DNA of 64,000 bases from Inhella crocodyli (GTDB lineage: Bacteria > Pseudomonadota > Gammaproteobacteria > Burkholderiales > Burkholderiaceae_C): NCBI RefSeq assembly GCF_004004565.1, contig NZ_SACM01000001.1:1641765-1705764 (forward strand), given 5' to 3'. Below, one piece after another: positions 58,988 through 64,000 of this stretch. The notes beneath the pieces were generated by a model. The model had not been told where the DNA came from and ran no database searches. It worked only from the letters and a program-made list of their open reading frames with translations. The first letter of the stretch is position 1. The number at the start of each line of letters is the position of its first letter. The position numbers and the translations under genes were made by a program.

Positions 58988-61900
58988 ATGTCGTCTTTCC
59001 CGTCCCAACTGGCTGCGGCCTGCCACCGGCCCCTGCGATGGCTGCGCCGCGCGCTGCGCTGGCTGCTGCTGGGGGTGGCGGGCCTGTGGCTGGTGTTGCT
59101 CAGCTTGTGGCTGGTGCTGCATTGGGCGATTCTGCCGAACGTCGACCGTTGGCGACCGGAGCTGGAAGCGCGCGCCTCACAGTGGACAGGGTCTTCCGTG
59201 CGCATCGGCAGCCTCAGCGTGCGCACCAGCGGTTGGATGCCGGTCTTGGAATTGCGCGACGTGCGCCTGCTCGACGGCCAAGGCCAGACGGCTGTTGCCT
59301 TGCCGCAGGTGACGGCGGCCCTGTCGGCCCGCAGCTTCTTGGCCTTGGTGCCCCGGCTGGAACAGCTGTACCTGCACGAACCGGTGCTGGCCCTGCGGAT
59401 GGACGCCCAGGGGCAGTTGTGGGTCGGCGGCCAGCCCCTGCGCCAAGGCGGCGACAGCACCGCCCTGACCGACTGGCTGTTCAGCCAGCACGAGGTGGCG
59501 ATCAAGGGGGGCACGCTCACCTGGATCGACGAGCGCCGGCCCGACGCCCAGCCCCTGGCCCTCACGGCCGTGGACGCGCTGCTGCGCAACGGCCTGCGCC
59601 GGCACGAAGTGCGCCTGGACGCCACACCCCCCGCCGCCTGGGGCGAGCGCTTCAGCCTGCGTGCCCGCCTGACCCAACCCCTGCTGGCGCGGGCGGGCGA
59701 CTGGCGGCGCTGGAGCGGCCTGCTTTACGCCGACTTGCCGCAGGCCGACTTGGCCGCCTGGCGGCAGCAGGTCACCCTCCCCCTGGCCCTGACCCAAGGC
59801 GCCGGCCGCCTGCGCGCCTGGATCGACGTCGACAAGGGCCGCACCCGTGCCGTCAACGCCGACCTGGCCCTGACCGGCGTGGACCTGCGCTTGGCCGAGG
59901 CGGACGAGCGGCTGCGCTTGCCCTCGTTGCAAGCCCGCCTGAGTTGGCAGGCGCTGCCCGAGGGCTCGCGCTGGCAGGCCAAGGGGCTGCAATTCACCCT
60001 GGGGGGCGAGCGGCCGGTGCACTGGCCCACCAGCCAGCTGACCCTGAGCCTGCGACACGCCGAGGCCGGCGGCCCCTGGTTGCCCGGACCGCTGGTGGGC
60101 GGGCGTCTGCAGGCGGACCGCCTGGACCTGGCGCTGCTGGCGCAACTGGGCCGGGCACTGCCCGTGGGGGAGACCCTGCACGAGGCGCTGAGCACTCGGC
60201 AGCCGCAAGGGGTGGTCAGCAGCCTGGACGCGGAGTGGACTGGGGCCATGAGCGGCCGCCAACTGCCACCCACGTGGCGCGTCACCGCCTCAGCCCAAGA
60301 CCTGGCGCTGCGGGCCCTGCCTGCGCCGGAAGCCAGCACCGAGCACCCGCACCCGCTGGGGCAACCGGGCTGGCAAGGTGCCGCGCTGAGCCTGAGCGCC
60401 ACCCAACAAGGCGGCGAAGCGCGCCTGACCCTGCGCCAAGGCAGCGTCACCTGGCCCGGCCTGCTGAGCGTCGACCGACTGCCCGTGCCCGAGGCCGACC
60501 TGCCCCTGCAATGGCGACGGGAGGAGAACGGCTGGCGCGTCCAACTCAAACCCGCCACCCTGCACACCGACGACGCGGAACTCAAGCTATCCGGTCAGTG
60601 GCGCAGCCTGCCGGGCCACCCGAGCGGCCACTTGCAGTTGCAAGCCAGCGCCCCCAAGCTGGAGGCACGGGCCGTTGCCAAGTACTTGCCGGCCACGCTG
60701 CCGGCCACGCGCCAGTACTTGGCCGACTCCCTGCTGGCCGGGCAGGCCCGAGGCTTGCAACTCAAGCTGGATGGCCCCTTGCACGCCTTCCCCTTCCCCA
60801 CCCCGCCCAAGGGCCAAGCCGAAGGCGTTTTCCGCGTGACGGCCCGCGCCGACAAGGTGCGCTACGCCTTCGTGCCCAGCCACCCGGCCGACGACACGCG
60901 CGCCGCCTATGCCTCGCCGTGGCCGGCCCTGGCCGAGGTGTCGGGCGATCTTGAGTTCGACGGCCCGGGCATGCTCATCCGCAATGCCAAGGCCCGCGTC
61001 GGGGACCTGGAGGCGACCGTGGCAAGGGCGCAAATCAAGGACTTCGCCCACCAAGCCACGCTGCAGTTGGAGGGCCAATGGCGCGGCACGGCGGCCGGCG
61101 CCTTGGCCTACGTGCAAAGCACCCCCTTGAACGATTGGACCCGCAGCGCCCTGGCCAAAGCCCGCGCCACCGGCACTGCACAAGGGCGCTTGTCCCTGCA
61201 GTTGCCGCTGAACGACCTCGCGCACAGCAAGGTGCAGGGCGATGTGCAACTGAACGGAGGCGATTTGCAAGTGCGCCCCGACCTGCCGACCTTCACCCAA
61301 CTGCGGGCCAAGTTGGATTACCACCAGGCCGGCTTCACCCTGCAACCCAGCACGGCGCAGTGGCTGGGGGGCGAAGTGCGGGTGGACGGGGGACTCCAAG
61401 CCGACGGGGTCGTGCGCTTCAACGCCCAAGGCAGTGCCAGCGCCGAGGGCCTTCGCCAGGCCAGCGAGTGGTCCCCATTGCCCCTGCTGGCCCAGTCGAT
61501 GGCCGGCACGACCCGCTACAGCGCCCGCCTGCAATGGCGCGGCGACCGCCCCGACCTGGAGGTGCGCAGCAGCCTGCAAGGCCTGACCCTGGCCTTGCCC
61601 GACCCTTTGCGCAAACCCGCCGAAGCGAGCTGGCCCCTGCGTGTGGCCGTGCAAGGCGCGGCCAACGGCAAAGACCAACTGAGCCTGGACGTCGGCAGCG
61701 TGTTAACCGCCCGTTACGAGCGCCAGGACGAACGACCGGTTCGCGGCGCCATCCGCATCGGCCCGCCGGGGCCCGAAGCGGGGGCGCCCGAGCGCGGCGT
61801 CGCCCTGTACTTGAGCCTGCCCCTGCTCGACCTGGATGCCTGGGTTCCCTTGGCAAGGCAGCTGGCCGGCGCAGGTCCAGGGACCCCGGTGGGCAGCGGG

Positions 61901-63031
61901 TACTTGCCCGATCAGGGCAGTGTGCAAACGCCCACGCTCCGCCTGCTGGGCCGCACTTTGAAGGACGTGGTGGCCGGGGTGTCGGTGAACGCTGGCACGC
62001 AGCGCATGAACCTGCAGTCCGATCGCGTGGCTGGCTTCCTGGCATGGACGCCGCAAGCCAACGGCCCCGGCGCCTTGCAGGCCCGCTTGGCGCGGCTGTC
62101 CCTGCCCAAGAGCGAAACCGAGCGCGTGGAGCAATGGGTGGACGAGGGCAAGGCCGGCCAATCGGCCTGGCCGTCCGTGGATTTGCAGGTCGAGGATTTC
62201 GAGCTGCGCGGCATGCGATTGGGTCGCCTGAACCTGCAGGCCAGCGCCGCCGCCGCCGGTGCCCCCTGGCACATCGACACCCTGCAGCTGCAGCACCCCG
62301 ATGCGCTGCTCAAGGCCCAGGGGCAATGGATCCCCGCGCGCAAGCGCACGGAGCTGGCCTGGAGCCTGGCCCTGAGCAACAGCGGGCGCTTCCTGGACGC
62401 TGTGGGCTATCCCGGCACCGTGCGAGGCGGCAAGGGCGAGCTCAAAGGGCAATTGGGGTGGCCCGGCAGCCCACTGAGTCCCGAGCCGGCCCAACTGGAC
62501 GGCCAATTCAGCATCGCCTTGGGCAGCGGCCAATTCCTCAAGGCCGAACCCGGCATGGCGCGCTTGCTGGGCGTGCTCAGCCTGCAGTCCCTGCCCCGGC
62601 GCCTGCTGTTCGACTGGCGCGATGTGTTCAGCGACGGCTTCTCGTTCGACGACTTCAGCGGCGACGTGCACATCGAGCACGGCGTGGCCCGCAGCCGCAA
62701 CCTGCGCATGGGCGGCGTGCACGCCAGCGTGCTGATGGACGGCAGCGCCGACCTGGCAGCCCAAACCACGGACCTGCGGGTGCTCATCGTGCCTGAGGTG
62801 AATGCAGGGGGCGCCTCCCTGGCTTACGCCGCCATCAACCCGGCCGTGGGATTGAGCACCTTCCTGGCCCAGTTGCTGCTGCGCAAGCCCATCGCAGCGG
62901 CCAACACCACGCACTTCCTGGTCACTGGCCCGTGGTCGGCGCCCCAGGTTGACAAGGTGGAAAAACCCCTGACCCCCGCCAGTGCCCCTGCGCCGGCCCC
63001 TTCGGCCTCTGACCCGGTGTCCGCCCCATGA
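58988..63031 (+). CDS. yhdP: YhdP / TIGR02099 family large membrane-anchored protein (AsmA-like)
   Basis: 1347 aa from the ATG at 58988. One N-terminal TM helix (LLLGVAGLWLVLLSLWLVLHW) anchors a long periplasmic beta-rich body. The AsmA-like opening SVRIGSLSVRTSGWMPVLELRDVRLLD and the C-terminal block DWRDVFSDGFSFDDFSGDVHIEHGVARS with INPAVGLSTFLAQLLLRKPI are the family ends. YhdP, TamB and YdbH are implicated in phospholipid transport to the outer membrane. The stop overlaps the nitrilase gene (ATGA). Confidence 0.93.
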   Translation: MSSFPSQLAAACHRPLRWLRRALRWLLLGVAGLWLVLLSLWLVLHWAILPNVDRWRPELEARASQWTGSSVRIGSLSVRTSGWMPVLELRDVRLLDGQGQTAVALPQVTAALSARSFLALVPRLEQLYLHEPVLALRMDAQGQLWVGGQPLRQGGDSTALTDWLFSQHEVAIKGGTLTWIDERRPDAQPLALTAVDALLRNGLRRHEVRLDATPPAAWGERFSLRARLTQPLLARAGDWRRWSGLLYADLPQADLAAWRQQVTLPLALTQGAGRLRAWIDVDKGRTRAVNADLALTGVDLRLAEADERLRLPSLQARLSWQALPEGSRWQAKGLQFTLGGERPVHWPTSQLTLSLRHAEAGGPWLPGPLVGGRLQADRLDLALLAQLGRALPVGETLHEALSTRQPQGVVSSLDAEWTGAMSGRQLPPTWRVTASAQDLALRALPAPEASTEHPHPLGQPGWQGAALSLSATQQGGEARLTLRQGSVTWPGLLSVDRLPVPEADLPLQWRREENGWRVQLKPATLHTDDAELKLSGQWRSLPGHPSGHLQLQASAPKLEARAVAKYLPATLPATRQYLADSLLAGQARGLQLKLDGPLHAFPFPTPPKGQAEGVFRVTARADKVRYAFVPSHPADDTRAAYASPWPALAEVSGDLEFDGPGMLIRNAKARVGDLEATVARAQIKDFAHQATLQLEGQWRGTAAGALAYVQSTPLNDWTRSALAKARATGTAQGRLSLQLPLNDLAHSKVQGDVQLNGGDLQVRPDLPTFTQLRAKLDYHQAGFTLQPSTAQWLGGEVRVDGGLQADGVVRFNAQGSASAEGLRQASEWSPLPLLAQSMAGTTRYSARLQWRGDRPDLEVRSSLQGLTLALPDPLRKPAEASWPLRVAVQGAANGKDQLSLDVGSVLTARYERQDERPVRGAIRIGPPGPEAGAPERGVALYLSLPLLDLDAWVPLARQLAGAGPGTPVGSGYLPDQGSVQTPTLRLLGRTLKDVVAGVSVNAGTQRMNLQSDRVAGFLAWTPQANGPGALQARLARLSLPKSETERVEQWVDEGKAGQSAWPSVDLQVEDFELRGMRLGRLNLQASAAAAGAPWHIDTLQLQHPDALLKAQGQWIPARKRTELAWSLALSNSGRFLDAVGYPGTVRGGKGELKGQLGWPGSPLSPEPAQLDGQFSIALGSGQFLKAEPGMARLLGVLSLQSLPRRLLFDWRDVFSDGFSFDDFSGDVHIEHGVARSRNLRMGGVHASVLMDGSADLAAQTTDLRVLIVPEVNAGGASLAYAAINPAVGLSTFLAQLLLRKPIAAANTTHFLVTGPWSAPQVDKVEKPLTPASAPAPAPSASDPVSAP

Positions 63032-63858
63032 CCTCTGCCGCCCCCAGCCCCCTGCGCATCGCCGCCGTCCAACTCGTCAGCGGCATGGACGTGGCCGAGA
63101 ACTTGGCCCGCGCCGAACGCTGGATCGCCGAGGCCGCCGCGCAAGGCGCCCAGTTCATCGGCCTGCCCGAGTACTTCTGCCTGATGGGCCAGCAGGACGA
63201 CGACAAGCTGGCCATCGCTGAAGACTTTGCCGCGCAACCCGACGCGCTGGCGCAGCCGCTGCAGCACCGCCTTCAAGCCGCTGCCCGGCGCCACGGCGTG
63301 TGGCTGCACGGCGGCACCCTGCCTTTGAAGGCCGCTGGCGGCAAGGTCAGCAACAGCAGCCTGGTCTACGCGCCCGATGGCGCCTTGGCCGCGCGCTACG
63401 ACAAGGTGCACCTGTTCGCCTTCGACAACGGCCGAGAGCGTTACGACGAAGGCCGCGTGCAAGCCGCCGGCGACACCCCCAGCGCCTTCGACCTGGCGGG
63501 ATGGCGGGTGGCCTTGTCGGTGTGCTACGACCTGCGCTTTCCCGAGCTGTACCGCCAGCTCGGCCCCAGCTTGATTTGCGCCCCGGCGGCCTTCACGCAC
63601 ACCACCGGCCAGGCCCATTGGCAGCTGCTGCTGCGCGCCCGTGCCGTGGAAAACCTGAGCTACCTGATGGCCCCGGCGCAAGGGGGCATGCACGCCAACG
63701 GCCGCCGAACCTGGGGCCACACGACCATCGTGGACCCCTGGGGTGAGGTGCTGGCCGAACTGCCCGAGGGCGAGGGCCTGGCCTTGGCCACGCTCGACCC
63801 AGAGCGCTTACGACAGGTTCGCAGCCAGTTGCCGGCCTTGCAGCACCGGCGGTTCTGA
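63028..63858 (+). CDS. Carbon-nitrogen hydrolase, deaminated glutathione amidase-like (Nit)
   Basis: 276 aa. The nitrilase triad is complete: Glu48 (FIGLPEYF), Lys126 (RYDKVHLF) and Cys166 (LSVCYDLRFPE). The overall blocks match NIT1/YbeM-type amidases, which repair deaminated glutathione. Family membership is clear; other omega-amidase-type substrates cannot be excluded. It is coupled to yhdP by an ATGA overlap, an order common in Burkholderiales, where tldD usually follows; tldD would lie beyond the window. Confidence 0.9.
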   Translation: MTSAAPSPLRIAAVQLVSGMDVAENLARAERWIAEAAAQGAQFIGLPEYFCLMGQQDDDKLAIAEDFAAQPDALAQPLQHRLQAAARRHGVWLHGGTLPLKAAGGKVSNSSLVYAPDGALAARYDKVHLFAFDNGRERYDEGRVQAAGDTPSAFDLAGWRVALSVCYDLRFPELYRQLGPSLICAPAAFTHTTGQAHWQLLLRARAVENLSYLMAPAQGGMHANGRRTWGHTTIVDPWGEVLAELPEGEGLALATLDPERLRQVRSQLPALQHRRF

Positions 63859-64000
63859 GCGCGTTCTTCAGCGGTGCAGTTGGCGCTGAGGGTAGACCGG
63901 GTGGCGTGAGGCGTGGAGTTGGGGGCCCAAGAGATGGGGGGAGTCTGGAGCGGGGTTCCTCCTTTTGGGGGGCTTTCTTGGGCATGTGGAGCGCGAGATG
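63859..64000. other. Window end, no gene seen
   Basis: The last 142 bp are G-rich on the plus strand and carry no open frame with conserved sequence. No terminator was recognised. Confidence 0.5.

Noticed and set aside
1..64000. tRNA, rRNA, CRISPR arrays, insertion sequences, prophage
   Set aside because: None recognised on either strand: no transposase or integrase proteins, no regular spaced repeats, no tRNA-like cloverleaf noticed. A tRNA scan would settle the RNA genes.

Overview
The window is 64 kb of high-GC, tightly packed chromosome from a betaproteobacterium, most likely order Burkholderiales, in or near the Comamonadaceae / Sphaerotilaceae (Rubrivivax-Leptothrix-Roseateles type) lineage. 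The placement is inferred from gene order (dusB-fis-purH; lptD-surA-rsmA divergent from amgK; fur divergent from bamE-dapB-exbB-exbD-leuS-lptE-holA; ptsN-hprK; glnE-yhdP-nitrilase) and from protein sequence; no 16S or tRNA gene is present to confirm it. No insertion sequence, prophage, CRISPR array or rRNA was seen.

Layout. 1-4.8 kb: a partial KefC-type K+/H+ antiporter with its KefF-like quinone reductase, then an ECF sigma factor operon (sigma, small membrane protein, three-domain serine hydrolase) and a divergent small membrane protein. 4.9-7.9 kb: alpha/beta hydrolase, M20 peptidase and SDR. 8-10.9 kb: dusB-fis-purH. 10.9-16.1 kb: YqaA-like membrane protein, a 1011-aa DNRLRE lipoprotein and an M32 carboxypeptidase. 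16.1-21.9 kb: amgK divergent from lptD-surA-rsmA. 21.9-25.5 kb: a barstar-like inhibitor with a secreted RNase Sa-like ribonuclease, and maeB. 25.6-27.6 kb: thiL-pgpA-pncC. 27.6-30.5 kb: a GGDEF-EAL protein coupled to a cupredoxin. 30.6-37.8 kb: holA, lptE, leuS, exbD, exbB, dapB, bamE and the divergent fur. 37.8-41.8 kb: hprK-ptsN, hpf, corA and a HAD hydrolase. 41.8-51.3 kb: a nine-gene lipid / oxidative-stress operon read leftwards from a 69-bp gap, with a CarH/LitR-type B12 photoreceptor-repressor and a di-iron desaturase-like gene read rightwards. 51.3-53.5 kb: GntR(YtrA)-ABC transporter operon. 53.6-55.6 kb: small periplasmic and zinc-finger proteins. 55.5-63.9 kb: rhombosortase, glnE, yhdP and a nitrilase-family amidase.

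How the parts work together. Most of the window is housekeeping: outer-membrane assembly (lptD, lptE, surA, bamE), translation (leuS, rsmA, dusB, hpf), nucleotide, lysine and thiamine metabolism (purH, dapB, thiL), and PTS-Ntr or nitrogen control (ptsN, hprK, glnE). Many neighbours share ATGA, GTGA or TGATG overlaps, which indicates translational coupling. Three accessory modules stand out. First, the ECF sigma gene and its divergent neighbour are preceded by two identical bipartite promoters (TGCAACC-N15-GTGTCTATGC), a strong sign of a small autoregulated regulon. Second, the regulator at 49.3 kb keeps both CarH signatures (W-x9-EH and E-x-H-x-x-G), so the adjacent Cfa / FAD-oxidoreductase / DUF1365 / DUF3833 / chalcone-isomerase-like / MFS operon is predicted to be light-induced membrane-lipid protection. 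Third, a secreted guanyl-specific ribonuclease is paired with a C-terminally extended barstar.
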